Shown: positions 16,601 to 26,121 of the stretch, piece after piece | How positions within the stretch are numbered: the first letter of the stretch is position 1 | Layout: the number at the start of each line of letters is the position of its first letter | Assembly: GCF_003385555.1 (NCBI RefSeq) | Contig: NZ_QOHR01000002.1 | Location: 281,074 to 345,073 of the forward strand | Reading direction: 5' to 3' | Length of the DNA: 64,000 bases | From: Rhodosalinus sediminis | GTDB taxonomy: Bacteria > Pseudomonadota > Alphaproteobacteria > Rhodobacterales > Rhodobacteraceae | Position numbers and translations under genes: made by a program | The notes under the pieces: generated by a model | Database searches by the model: none | What the model saw: only the letters and a program-made list of their open reading frames with translations | Told to the model about the DNA's origin: nothing

Positions 16601-17794
16601 TCAGCCGGGCGACATGCCGCGCAGGCGCTCGGACCGGCGGCGCAGGATTTCGACCGTTGTCAGGAGCGCGATCGAGATGCAGACGAGGATCGTCGCCACG
16701 GCGAGGATCGTCGGCGAGATCTGTTCGCGCAGGCCCGTGAACATCTGCCACGGCAGGGTCTGCTGGTTGGCCGAGCCGACGAAGATCACCACCACCACCT
16801 CGTCGAAGCTGGTGATGAAGGCGAAGAGCCCGCCGGAGATCACGCCGGGCAGGATGAGCGGCATCTGCACGCGCCGGAAGGTCGTCACCGGGTTGGCGCC
16901 GAGGTTCGCCGCGGCGCGGGTGAGCGAGCGGTCGAAGCCCACGAGCGTCGCCGTCACGGTGATGATGACGAAGGGGATGCCGAGCGCCGCGTGGGCGAGC
17001 ACCACGCCGAGGTAGGTGCCCTGTAGCCCGATGCGCGAGTAGAAGAAGTACATCCCCGCCGCGGAGATGATCAGCGGCACGATCATCGGCGAGATCAGCA
17101 CCGCCATGATCGCCTGCCGGAAGGGCACGTGCTCGGAGCTGAGCCCGATCGCGGCGAGGGTGCCGAAGCTCACGGCGAGGAGCGTGGCGACCGGCGCGAT
17201 CAGGATCGAATTGCGGAGCGCCTGCTGCCAGTCGGCGGAGGTGAAGAAATCCCGGTAGTGCTTCAGGCTGTAGCCCTCCGGGTCGAAGGCCAGCATCTCG
17301 GGCGTGAAGGTGAAGAAGTTCTCGGCGTTGAAGCTGAGCGGCATGACCACGAGGATCGGCGTGATCAGGAAGACGAAGACCGCGCCGCAGATCACGCGGA
17401 AGGTGTAGTGCCAGAGCACCTCGCCGGCCGTCAGGTAGGGCGGCAGGAACATCCGGTAGCGCCCGCGCCCGATCCAGTAGATGAACCAGCCGAGGAACCA
17501 CCCGAAGAGGGCGCCGACGATGGCGCCCGCGATGCGCCCGACGAGGAGCCCGGCGAGCGCGAAGAGCGCGATCACGCCCCATTTGACGGCGCGCTCACGC
17601 TCCACCCCCGCGAGCGACAGCGCCGCCCACGCGAGCGCGGCGCAGATCGCGGCGCCGCCGAGCACGCCGAGGAGCGTCGCGCCCTGCGCGGTGCCCGCGA
17701 AGAGGCCGAAGAGCGCCCCCGCCGCGCCGACCACGGGCAGGGTGAAGGAGAAGGGCAGCGTCTTGGCGCCGGTGATGGCGATCCCGTCGGACAT
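16601..17794 (-). CDS. Polyamine-type ABC transporter permease (PotC/PotI type)
   Basis: A 397-aa inner-membrane protein. An unusual N-terminal third (residues 1-110) has four short hydrophobic segments (for example VVGAAGALFGLFAG, VIALFALAGLLVG), followed by a standard binding-protein-dependent permease of about 270 residues with the EAA loop TRAAANLGANPVTTFRRVQMPL. It starts three bases after the upstream permease and is the last gene of a four-gene importer unit. The extra N-terminal helices are longer than in Escherichia coli PotC and may be a lineage addition. Confidence 0.88.
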   Translation of the reverse strand: MSDGIAITGAKTLPFSFTLPVVGAAGALFGLFAGTAQGATLLGVLGGAAICAALAWAALSLAGVERERAVKWGVIALFALAGLLVGRIAGAIVGALFGWFLGWFIYWIGRGRYRMFLPPYLTAGEVLWHYTFRVICGAVFVFLITPILVVMPLSFNAENFFTFTPEMLAFDPEGYSLKHYRDFFTSADWQQALRNSILIAPVATLLAVSFGTLAAIGLSSEHVPFRQAIMAVLISPMIVPLIISAAGMYFFYSRIGLQGTYLGVVLAHAALGIPFVIITVTATLVGFDRSLTRAAANLGANPVTTFRRVQMPLILPGVISGGLFAFITSFDEVVVVIFVGSANQQTLPWQMFTGLREQISPTILAVATILVCISIALLTTVEILRRRSERLRGMSPG

Positions 17795-17797
17795 CTC

Positions 17798-19636
17798 TCA
17801 GCCCCCCAGCTTCACGTTGTCGATGCCGACGATCTTGTCGTAGGCCCAGTAGAGCACCAGTACCACCACCAGCAGGATCGAGCCGAGCGCCGCGGCGAGG
17901 CCCCAGTTGAGCGAGCTGGAGATGTGGTAGGCGATCCGGTTCGAGATGAAGGTGCCCGTGGTGCCGCCGACGATCTCGGGCGTGATGTAGTAGCCGATCG
18001 CAAGGATGAAGACGAGGATCGAGCCCGCGCCGATCCCCGGCACCGTCTGCGGGAAATAGACCCGGCGGAAGGCCGTCAGCGGCGTCGCGCCCAGCGATTT
18101 CGCCGCGCGCATGTAGGAGGGCGGGATCGTCTGCATCACCGAGTAGAGCGGCAGGATCATGAAGGGCAGGAGGATGTGCGTCATCGCCACGATGGTGCCG
18201 AACTGGTTGTTGATCATGATGAGCCGGCCGTCGTCGGCCACCAACCCGAGCCAGACGAGCACGTCGTTGATCACCCCCTGTTGCTGGAGCATCACCTTCC
18301 AGGCGCTCGTGCGCACGAGGAGCGACGTCCAGAACGGCAGGAGCACGAGGATCATCAGAAGGTTCGCCGTCCGCATGGGCAGGTTGGCGAGCAGCCAGGC
18401 CACCGGATAGCCGAGCAGGATGCAGGAGAAGGTGATCATCAGGCTCATGAAGAGCGTGCGCTGGAACAGGAGCCCGTAGATCCGCTCGTCCTCGTCGCGC
18501 AGCGCCGGGCCGTCCGGCGTCTTCTGCATGTCCACGGCGTTGAGGAAATAGCCGGTGGTGTAGGGCGGCGCGTAGGTGCGGATCGTGCGCCACGGCTCGA
18601 CGGTGCCCCAGTCCTCGTCCGAGGCGACGAAGGCGGCGCGGAAATCCACCGGCGGAACGTCCGCGAGCGCGGCCTGCGCGGCGCGCAGCGCCTCGGCCTC
18701 CGGGCCGTCGTAGGCGGCGAGCTCCTCGGGCGAGAGGGCGCGCAGGTCGCGGTCGAGGGCGACGTAGACCGCTTCCCACGGCTCGTCGTCGGCGACGGTC
18801 TCCTCCTCCTCGATCGCCATGAAGACGGCGAACTCGGCGTAGGCCTCGGCGGTGCGCGGGAAGGTCTCGGCGAAGTCGCCGGAGAGCGTGAAGCCGAGGT
18901 CCACGTCCTCGGCCGAGACGGCGCAGGGCGCGCCGAAGACGCCCTTGACCCCGCACCACGCGTCGCCGAGCGGGCCGCGGGTCGAGAGATCGTCGAGCCG
19001 GATGAACCGCTCGCGCGCGGCGTCGAGCACTGCCGCGCCTCCGGTGCCGGAGGTCATGGAGATCCAGAACTCCGCCTCTTCCCAGCGGTCGTCCAGATCC
19101 TCGAGCATCTCGACGTTGGCCTCGCCGAAGTCGTCCACGTCCCGGCCCGTGCCCCGGAAGAGCGAGGACATGCCGGTGTTCTCGTAGTTCAGCCGCTGGC
19201 CGAGCCGGGTGTGGCGCCGCGCCTCGGCCGCGAGGAAGAGATCGGAATAGAGCGCCTCGAAGGCGCTGTCGGGCGGCAGATCGCCGCTCTCGGCGTCCCA
19301 GGTGGCGAGCGCCGCGCTGGTGCGCGGCAGCGTGTCGCGCACGATCTGGTTCTCGACCGAGCGGAAGAGCATGTCCGCGATCGGCGCGATGAAGGTCACG
19401 AGCACGAAGATCAGGAGCGGCGCGATCAGCGCCAGCGCGCGCAGCTTCTGCGCCCGGAGCGCGCGCGCGAGGCTCTTCTTGAGCGGCGTGCCGTCGGCGG
19501 CGAGCATCGGGCCGTCGGCCTCGGTCCCGCGCTGGGGGCCGCGCGCACGGTCGTCGAGGGTCGCGGTCTCGTGGAACGCGTCCTCGGGCGTCGGCGCGTC
19601 GGCGGTCTGCGGTCCGGAGCTGCTGAGCCTGCTCAT
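17798..19636 (-). CDS. Polyamine-type ABC transporter permease with large periplasmic insertion (PotB type)
   Basis: A 612-aa inner-membrane permease, about twice the size of E. coli PotB. A cytosolic leader (1-50) is followed by the first helix (LALIAPLLIFVLVTFIAPIA). About 300 soluble, acidic residues follow, before the remaining helices start near residue 390 (TLFMSLMITFSCILLGYPVAW). The EAA loop is AAKSLGATPLTAFRRVYFPQ. The start ATG 19636 has GGAG upstream; an ATG at 19654 is possible. It lies downstream of the binding-protein gene across a 135-base gap with a strong hairpin. The insertion may dock the binding protein; that is inference. Confidence 0.87.
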   Translation of the reverse strand: MSRLSSSGPQTADAPTPEDAFHETATLDDRARGPQRGTEADGPMLAADGTPLKKSLARALRAQKLRALALIAPLLIFVLVTFIAPIADMLFRSVENQIVRDTLPRTSAALATWDAESGDLPPDSAFEALYSDLFLAAEARRHTRLGQRLNYENTGMSSLFRGTGRDVDDFGEANVEMLEDLDDRWEEAEFWISMTSGTGGAAVLDAARERFIRLDDLSTRGPLGDAWCGVKGVFGAPCAVSAEDVDLGFTLSGDFAETFPRTAEAYAEFAVFMAIEEEETVADDEPWEAVYVALDRDLRALSPEELAAYDGPEAEALRAAQAALADVPPVDFRAAFVASDEDWGTVEPWRTIRTYAPPYTTGYFLNAVDMQKTPDGPALRDEDERIYGLLFQRTLFMSLMITFSCILLGYPVAWLLANLPMRTANLLMILVLLPFWTSLLVRTSAWKVMLQQQGVINDVLVWLGLVADDGRLIMINNQFGTIVAMTHILLPFMILPLYSVMQTIPPSYMRAAKSLGATPLTAFRRVYFPQTVPGIGAGSILVFILAIGYYITPEIVGGTTGTFISNRIAYHISSSLNWGLAAALGSILLVVVLVLYWAYDKIVGIDNVKLGG

Positions 19637-19700
19637 GCCTCGATCTCCACCCATGGGGCGGCCCGGCCTGCGACGTCGCGCGGCGGCGGGCCTCGGGGTG

Positions 19701-19726
19701 GCGGGGCGGCCCGCGGGCCGCCCCGC
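19701..19726. other. Perfect 26-bp GC palindrome between binding-protein and permease genes
   Basis: The 13 bases 19701-19713 are the exact reverse complement of 19714-19726. Position between the solute-binding protein gene and its permease fits an mRNA-stabilising or attenuating hairpin giving more binding protein than permease. Confidence 0.55.
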
Positions 19727-19771
19727 CCCGTCGTCACGCGCGGCGGGCGGGCGCCCGCCGCACCGATACGA

Positions 19772-20911
<1,140 letters not shown>

Positions 20912-21044
20912 ATTCATCGCTCCCTTGTCGTGCCCGTGGTGCTGAAAGGGGGCCGCGGTCACGGGCGGAACCGGGTGGCCCTCTCGCTTGGCGCGCCCTG
21001 CGGCGCGCGCCGACCCGGCACGAGGCGCGGGCCGGTCAACCGTG

Positions 21045-22145
21045 TCACGCGTCGAGCGCGCGGCAGTCGTCGGGCAGCCAGCCGATCTCGATCTTTTCGC
21101 CCGGACGCAGGCGGCGCTGGTCGGGGGCGTTGCGCGTCTTGATGATGAAGTCGTCCTTCCCGGCCACGCGCAGCCGCGTGCGGAAGATGTCGCCCATGTA
21201 GATGAACTCGAGCACCTCGGCCTTGAGGGTGTGCGCGCCCTCCTGCAGCCGCTCGGCGTTGATCTCGACCCGCTCGGGGCGGATCGAGACGAGCGTGCGC
21301 TCGCCCGGCTGGCTCACGTTGACCGGCTTGCAGTCGATGAGCTCCCCGTCGTCGAGCTCGACCACCGCGTACTCGTTGCGAATTTCCTTCACCGTGCCGA
21401 GAAGCGTGTTGTTCTCGCCGATGAACTGCGCGACGAAGCTGTTCTCGGGTGTCTCGTAGAGCACGTCGGGCGCGGCGAGCTGCTGGATGCGGCCATCGTC
21501 GAAGACGGCGACGCGGTCCGACATGGTCAGCGCCTCGGTCTGGTCGTGGGTGACGTAGACCACGGTGATGCCGAGCTGATGCGCGAGGTTGGTGATCTCG
21601 AACTGCATGTGCTCGCGCAGCTGCTTGTCGAGCGCGCCGAGCGGCTCGTCCATGAGCACGAGCTCCGGCTCGAAGACCAGCGCACGGGCGAGCGCGATTC
21701 GCTGTTGCTGCCCGCCGGAGAGCTGCGCGGGCCGGCGCCCGCCGAACTCGCCCATCTGCACCATGTCGAGGGCGCGGCGGATCTTCTCCTCGCGCTCGGA
21801 CTTCGGCAGGCTGCGCACCTCGAGCGGAAAGGCGAGGTTCTCGGCCACCGTCATGTGCGGGAAGAGCGCGTAGTTCTGGAAGACCATGCCGATCCCGCGC
21901 TTGTGCGGCGGGATGTTGTTGATGGGCTGACCGCCGAGCTTGATCTCGCCGTGCGTCGCGGTCTCGAAGCCCGCGAGCATCATCAGGCAGGTGGTCTTGC
22001 CCGAGCCCGACGGGCCGAGCATCGTCAGGAACTCCCCCCGCGGCATGGCGAGGTTCAGGTCCTTCACGACGAGCGTTTCACCGTCGTAGCTTTTCTGGAC
22101 GCGTTCGAAGGCGACGAACGCCTCTTGCGTGTCGGTCTCGGCCAA
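21045..22145 (-). CDS. Polyamine-type ABC transporter ATP-binding protein (PotA type)
   Basis: A 366-aa ATPase with Walker A GPSGSGKTT, Q-loop VFQNYALFPH, signature LSGGQQQR, Walker B LVLMDEPLGALD and H-loop YVTHDQTEAL, all intact. A C-terminal TOBE domain (about 280-360) is typical of PotA. It is the first gene of the importer unit (ATPase, binding protein, two permeases). The 174 bases upstream separate it from the aminotransferase and contain that gene's terminator. Confidence 0.93.
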   Translation of the reverse strand: MAETDTQEAFVAFERVQKSYDGETLVVKDLNLAMPRGEFLTMLGPSGSGKTTCLMMLAGFETATHGEIKLGGQPINNIPPHKRGIGMVFQNYALFPHMTVAENLAFPLEVRSLPKSEREEKIRRALDMVQMGEFGGRRPAQLSGGQQQRIALARALVFEPELVLMDEPLGALDKQLREHMQFEITNLAHQLGITVVYVTHDQTEALTMSDRVAVFDDGRIQQLAAPDVLYETPENSFVAQFIGENNTLLGTVKEIRNEYAVVELDDGELIDCKPVNVSQPGERTLVSIRPERVEINAERLQEGAHTLKAEVLEFIYMGDIFRTRLRVAGKDDFIIKTRNAPDQRRLRPGEKIEIGWLPDDCRALDA

Positions 22146-22288
22146 ACCCGGCTCCCTGTCCTGTCGTCGCGGGTCTCTGCCCGCTTTGTCCGTCAGACTC
22201 CGAGTAAAGCGATCCCGGGGCCCGGTTGCAACAGCCGAGAGGTTGCCGTCGCGGCAATATAGTTAGCCCTGCCCCCTGAAGAGGCAAA

Positions 22289-22313
22289 CCGGCGCCCGGG
22301 GTCCGGGCGCCGG
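22289..22313 (-). terminator. Terminator of the putrescine/GABA-type aminotransferase gene
   Basis: CCGGCGCCCGG (22289-22299) pairs perfectly with CCGGGCGCCGG (22303-22313) around a three-base loop. On the minus strand it follows the stop codon by a few bases and is followed by TTTGCC. Confidence 0.7.
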
Positions 22314-22319
22314 CGCGGG

Positions 22320-23690
22320 TCAGCCGAGGACGGCGCGCACGGCCGCGGCGGTCTTGTCGGCGACCTCTTCGGCCTCGGCGCGGGTGAGGCAGAAGGGCGG
22401 CGCGAAACCGAGGATGTCGCCCTGCGGCATGGCGCGGGCGATGACGCCGCGCTCGAGGAGCGCCGCGGCGATCTGCGGGCCGACCTTGCGCGCGGGATCG
22501 AAGAAGGCGCGCGCCTCGCGGTCCTCGACGAACTCCACCGCGGCGATCATGCCCTCGCCGCGCACCTCGCCGACGTGCGGGTGATCGCCGAGCGCCTCGG
22601 CCAGCGCGCGGTTGAAATGCGCGCCGGTCTCTCCGGCCGCGGTCACCAGGTCGAGCTTGTCGATGAGCTCGAGGTTGGCGACGCCCGCCGCCGCGCCGAT
22701 GGGATGGGCGGAATAGGTCCAGCCGTGCCCGATCGGCCCCATGGCGTCGGTCCCCTGCTCGAGCCCTTTCCAGATCTTCTCGGAGACGATGGAGCCCGAC
22801 AGCGGCGCATAGGCCGAGGTCAGCCCCTTCGCGATGGTGATGAGATCGGGCTCGAGCCCGTAGTGCTCGGAGCCGAACATCGTGCCGAGCCGCCCGAAGC
22901 CGGTCACCACCTCGTCGGCGACGAGCAGGATGTCGTGCTTCTTCAGGATGGGCTGGATCGCCTCCCAGTAGCCCGCGGGCGGGGGGACGATGCCGCCCGT
23001 GCCGAGCATCGGCTCGGCCCAGAAGGCGGCGATGGTCTCGGCGCCCTCGCGCTCGATCAGCGCCTCGAGCTCGGCGGCGCAATGCGCGACGAAGGCCTCC
23101 TCGCTCATCGAGACGTCGGCGCGGCGGAAGTAATAGGGCGCCTCGGTGTGCAGCACCGGCGCCAGCGGCAGGTCGAAGGCCTTGTGGAAGAGCTCCAGCC
23201 CCGTGAGCGACCCGGTCATCAGACCCGAGCCGTGGTAGCCGCGCCAGCGCGAGATGATCTTCTTCTTCTCCGGCCGGCCGAGGACGTTGTTGTAGTACCA
23301 GATCAGCTTGACGTTGGTCTCGTTCGCGTCCGAGCCCGAGAGCCCGAAGTAGACCTTGCTCATGTGGTCCGGCGCGCGGTCGAGGATCATCTTCGACAGC
23401 TGGATGCTCGCCTCGGTGCCATGGCCGACGTAGGCGTGGTAATAGGCGAGCTCGCGCGCCTGCTCGGCGATGGCCTCCGCGATCTCGGGGCGGCCGTAGC
23501 CCACGTTCACGCAGTAGAGGCCGGCGAAGGCGTCCAGCAGGCGGTTGCCGTCGCGGTCCTCGATATGGCTGCCCGAGCCGCTGCGGATCACGCGCTGCGG
23601 CGCGTTGCCGCGCGCGAACTCCGCGAGATGGGTGGAGGGGTGCAGGAAGTTCTCGCGGTCCCACTCCTCGAGCAGATCGTTTCTGAGCAC
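22320..23690 (-). CDS. Class III aminotransferase, putrescine/GABA:pyruvate type
   Basis: A 456-aa PLP enzyme. FGLSGSDANETNVKLIWYYNN (cofactor phosphate), VADEVVTGFGRLG (PLP Asp) and TIAKGLTSAYAPLSG (Schiff-base Lys) resemble the SpuC/GabT-like pyruvate-dependent group. The start is GTG at 23690, with GAGGAG about nine bases upstream and a protein start MLRNDLLEEWDRENFLHPST; the longer frame upstream has no ribosome site. It is transcribed towards the polyamine importer on the same strand, so the likely job is the first transamination of imported polyamine-derived amines. It is only distantly like the aminotransferase at 10539. Confidence 0.88.
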   Translation of the reverse strand: MLRNDLLEEWDRENFLHPSTHLAEFARGNAPQRVIRSGSGSHIEDRDGNRLLDAFAGLYCVNVGYGRPEIAEAIAEQARELAYYHAYVGHGTEASIQLSKMILDRAPDHMSKVYFGLSGSDANETNVKLIWYYNNVLGRPEKKKIISRWRGYHGSGLMTGSLTGLELFHKAFDLPLAPVLHTEAPYYFRRADVSMSEEAFVAHCAAELEALIEREGAETIAAFWAEPMLGTGGIVPPPAGYWEAIQPILKKHDILLVADEVVTGFGRLGTMFGSEHYGLEPDLITIAKGLTSAYAPLSGSIVSEKIWKGLEQGTDAMGPIGHGWTYSAHPIGAAAGVANLELIDKLDLVTAAGETGAHFNRALAEALGDHPHVGEVRGEGMIAAVEFVEDREARAFFDPARKVGPQIAAALLERGVIARAMPQGDILGFAPPFCLTRAEAEEVADKTAAAVRAVLG

Positions 23691-23780
23691 GGCGCGTCTC
23701 CTCGCTCCTGGGGTGAACGCACCACGCCTGCCTCCTCCCCGCCCCGATTGCAAGGCCGCCCATGCCGCGACGTCACGTCC

Positions 23781-24512
23781 TCAGATCAGCGGGCGGCGCG
23801 GCGGCGGCCCCGGCTCGGCCCCGCACGCGGCGGCGAGCCGCGCGGTGTCGGGGATGCGCAGCCGCCTCTCGGCCCAGCTCACGAGCTGCGCGTCCCGGAG
23901 CCGCGCCAGCGTCTTGTTGGTGTGCACGAGCGAGAGCCCCAGCGCGTCGGCGAGGTCCTGCTGGCGGAACGGGAAGGGCACGCCCTGACCCTCCGTCTCG
24001 AAGCCGAGCGCCTGCAGCCGGCGGTAGAGCGTGAGCAGCGCCCAGCCCATGCGCTCCCGCGCCGGGCGCTGGCCGAGCGACGTCAGCGCCTCGCCGAGGA
24101 ACCGCTCCTCCAGCGCGCCGACCCATGTCAGATCGAAGGCGCGCTCGGGAAAGCGGCGGTAGAGATCCCAGATGTCGGAGCGGCGGAAGGCGCAGAGCAC
24201 CATCGGCGTGACCGCCTCGACCGAGTAGGTCATCGCCTCCATCATCGCCGCCTGCAGCCCGAGAAAATCGCCCGGAAGCGCGAAGTTCAGCACCTGGCGC
24301 CCGCCGCCGTCGGCCGCCTTGCTGCGCAGCCCCATGCCGCGCAGCACCGTGTAGAGCTGCGGCGCCTTCGATCCTTCGAGCAGCACGGTGGTGCCGGCCT
24401 CCACCTGAAGCTCGCCCGTCTTGAACCGGCGCATGAAGCGCAGCTCGTCGGACGAGAAGTCGTGGAACAGCTCCAGCCGCCGCAGCGGGCAGTCGTTGCA
24501 GTCCGTCGTCAA
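23781..24512 (-). CDS. Crp/Fnr-family regulator with partial FNR cysteine set
   Basis: A 243-aa regulator with a cyclic-nucleotide-like sensor domain (about 20-140) and a C-terminal winged helix (about 165-225, QQDLADALGLSLVHTNKTLA). The start is inferred as TTG at 24512, six bases after GGGAG, giving MTTDCNDCPLRRLELF. Cys5, Cys8 and Cys107 match E. coli FNR Cys20, Cys23 and Cys122 in spacing; the place of Cys29 is Glu14. An iron-sulfur oxygen or redox sensor with a carboxylate ligand is possible. It diverges from the small gene at 24603. Confidence 0.87.
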   Translation of the reverse strand: MTTDCNDCPLRRLELFHDFSSDELRFMRRFKTGELQVEAGTTVLLEGSKAPQLYTVLRGMGLRSKAADGGGRQVLNFALPGDFLGLQAAMMEAMTYSVEAVTPMVLCAFRRSDIWDLYRRFPERAFDLTWVGALEERFLGEALTSLGQRPARERMGWALLTLYRRLQALGFETEGQGVPFPFRQQDLADALGLSLVHTNKTLARLRDAQLVSWAERRLRIPDTARLAAACGAEPGPPPRRPLI

Positions 24513-24602
24513 TGAACTCTCCCGCGGTATGTCGGATATTAATGCGGCGCCGCCCGCGACGTTCCATGATCGCCCGACCCCGGAAACCGAGCCGCCCGCG
24601 CC

Positions 24603-24971
24603 ATGCCCGCCGACCCCGCCCTGCCCTGCCGCGATTACGTCGTCTGCACCACGAGCCCGCTCGTGGCCGAGGACATCGCCGCGGGAATCGCGGAATGGGA
24701 CCCGGCCGCGCGCGTCACGCTCTGCGCGCATCCCGATGCGTTGACCGGCTTTCTCGCCGCGCTCGGCCCGGTGGCCGCGGTGGTCACCTCCGTGTCGCCC
24801 GCCGAACTGTCGGAGGCGCTGACGGCGGACGGGGCGGGCGGCGGGGTGATCTGGCTCGCCACCGGCAAGCGCCCCGCGCCGGAGGAGAGCGACCTGCCGA
24901 CCGTCCCGCTCGAGTTGCCCTTCACGACGCCGGCGCTGCACGCCGCGCTCGACCGGCTCGCGCGGCTCTGA
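24603..24971 (+). CDS. Small protein of unknown function, possibly receiver-like
   Basis: A 122-aa acidic, Ala-rich protein with alternating strand- and helix-like stretches ([69 protein letters not shown]). This pattern recalls a CheY-like fold, but there is no conserved phospho-acceptor Asp. No signal peptide or membrane helix is seen. It diverges from the Crp/Fnr gene and precedes the DUF1328 gene by 76 bases. I do not recognise the family and assign no function. Confidence 0.65.
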   Translation: MPADPALPCRDYVVCTTSPLVAEDIAAGIAEWDPAARVTLCAHPDALTGFLAALGPVAAVVTSVSPAELSEALTADGAGGGVIWLATGKRPAPEESDLPTVPLELPFTTPALHAALDRLARL

Positions 24972-25047
24972 CCGCGGCCATCGGGAACCCGGCCCGCGCC
25001 GCCCGGGTTCGTCCGGGACCCTCGGACAAGGCCGAAAGGAGAGACCC

Positions 25048-25221
25048 ATGCTCTACTGGGCCGCCGTTTTTCTGGTCATCGCGCTCGTCGCCGGGCTCTT
25101 CGGCTTCGGCGGCATCGCCGCGGCCTCCGCCGGGATCGCGCAGATCCTCTTCGCCGTCTTCCTCGTGCTCTTCGTCGTCGCGCTCCTGGCGCATCTCTTC
25201 CGCCGCCTGCCGCGCGGCTGA
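25048..25221 (+). CDS. DUF1328-type small membrane protein
   Basis: A 57-aa protein starting [20 protein letters not shown], with two hydrophobic helices (about 3-24 and 28-50) and a short basic end (FRRLPRG). The [17 protein letters not shown] segment between the helices is the mark of the DUF1328 (YtjA-like) family of small inner-membrane proteins, often stress-induced. AAGGAGAG precedes the ATG. It lies directly upstream of the general stress locus, whose sigma promoter starts 23 bases after its stop. Confidence 0.88.
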   Translation: MLYWAAVFLVIALVAGLFGFGGIAAASAGIAQILFAVFLVLFVVALLAHLFRRLPRG

Positions 25222-25243
25222 ACCGAAGGCCGCACTTTTTTGG

Positions 25244-25268
25244 GGAACCGCTTTCGGGTGCCGGCGTT
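25244..25268 (+). promoter_or_regulatory. Sigma-EcfG promoter of nepR-ecfG
   Basis: GGAAC (25244-25248) and CGTT (25265-25268) are separated by exactly 16 bases, the consensus GGAAC-N16/17-CGTT for EcfG sigma factors of alphaproteobacteria. It lies 47 bases before nepR, predicting autoregulation. Confidence 0.8.
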
Positions 25269-25315
25269 GCGTCGCCCATAGGCAGTGATGCAGACTCCAG
25301 AGAGGCGAAACCACG

Positions 25316-25528
25316 ATGCAGGTAACGGACGACAACGTGTCCGGCACGAAACGACAGCCCAAGACGCCGCCCAGCGCGCAGACGCCGCCCCAGCAGGAGG
25401 AGGACGGCGTCGACGCGCTGATCGATCAGAACCTCCGCAAGGTCTACGACGACCTCGTGGAGGACGAGATCCCCGACCGCTTCCGCTCGCTGCTGGATCA
25501 GCTGCGCCGGCAGGAGGGCGGAAAATGA
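25316..25528 (+). CDS. nepR: Anti-sigma factor NepR
   Basis: A 70-aa soluble protein. A disordered polar N-terminus (about 1-30) is followed by the NepR core DALIDQNLRKVYDDLVEDEI and PDRFRSLLDQLRRQ, two helices that bind EcfG. In the general stress response NepR holds the sigma factor until phosphorylated PhyR takes NepR away. Its stop overlaps the start of ecfG by four bases (ATGA). The gene is too small for a typical start argument, but AGAGGCG and the conserved core support it. Confidence 0.92.
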   Translation: MQVTDDNVSGTKRQPKTPPSAQTPPQQEEDGVDALIDQNLRKVYDDLVEDEIPDRFRSLLDQLRRQEGGK

Positions 25529-26121
25529 GCGCGACCGCAGCCCGCAAGGCGCCCGCGGAGGGCGGCGCGACGCCACGCGACCCCCGCGACGAGATCGCCG
25601 AGCACCTGAAACCCATGCGCCTCTTCGCGCTGTCGCTGACGCGCGATATCAACCGCGCCGACGATCTCGTGCAGGACACGGTCGTCAAGGCCTGGACCAA
25701 CATCGACAAGTTCGAGCCCGGCACCAACATGCGCGCGTGGCTCTTCACGATCCTGCGCAACACCTTCTACTCGGACCGCCGCCGCGCCCGGCGCGAGGTG
25801 GCCGACGCCGAGGGCGCGCTCGCCAGCCGGATCGCCGAGAAGCCGGACCACGACGGCCGCCTCGCCATGGCCGATTTCCGCGCGGCCTTCGAACAGCTGC
25901 CGGACGAACAGCGCGAGGTGCTGATCCTCGTCGGCGCGCAGGGCTTTTCCTACGAGGACGCGGCCGAGATGTGCGGCTGCGCCGTGGGCACGGTGAAGAG
26001 CCGCGCGAACCGCGGCCGCAAGCGCCTCGCCGAGCTGCTCGGCGTCGAGGCGCGTGATTCGCTCGAGATGACGGACCAGTCCACGCTCGCCGTCATCGCC
26101 GAGAACCCGACCTCCGGGTGA
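25525..26121 (+). CDS. ecfG: General stress response ECF sigma factor EcfG
   Basis: A 198-aa extracytoplasmic-function sigma factor. Region 2 is at about 25-95 (LKPMRLFALSLTRDINRADD, LVQDTVVKAW, NMRAWLFTILRNTFYSDRRR) and region 4 at about 120-180 (LPDEQREVLILVGAQGFSYE, CAVGTVKSRANRGRKRL). The C-terminal tail is short. Location after nepR and behind a GGAAC-N16-CGTT promoter identifies it as the EcfG of the general stress response. Its stop overlaps the GTG of the kinase gene (GTGA). Confidence 0.93.
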   Translation: MSATAARKAPAEGGATPRDPRDEIAEHLKPMRLFALSLTRDINRADDLVQDTVVKAWTNIDKFEPGTNMRAWLFTILRNTFYSDRRRARREVADAEGALASRIAEKPDHDGRLAMADFRAAFEQLPDEQREVLILVGAQGFSYEDAAEMCGCAVGTVKSRANRGRKRLAELLGVEARDSLEMTDQSTLAVIAENPTSG

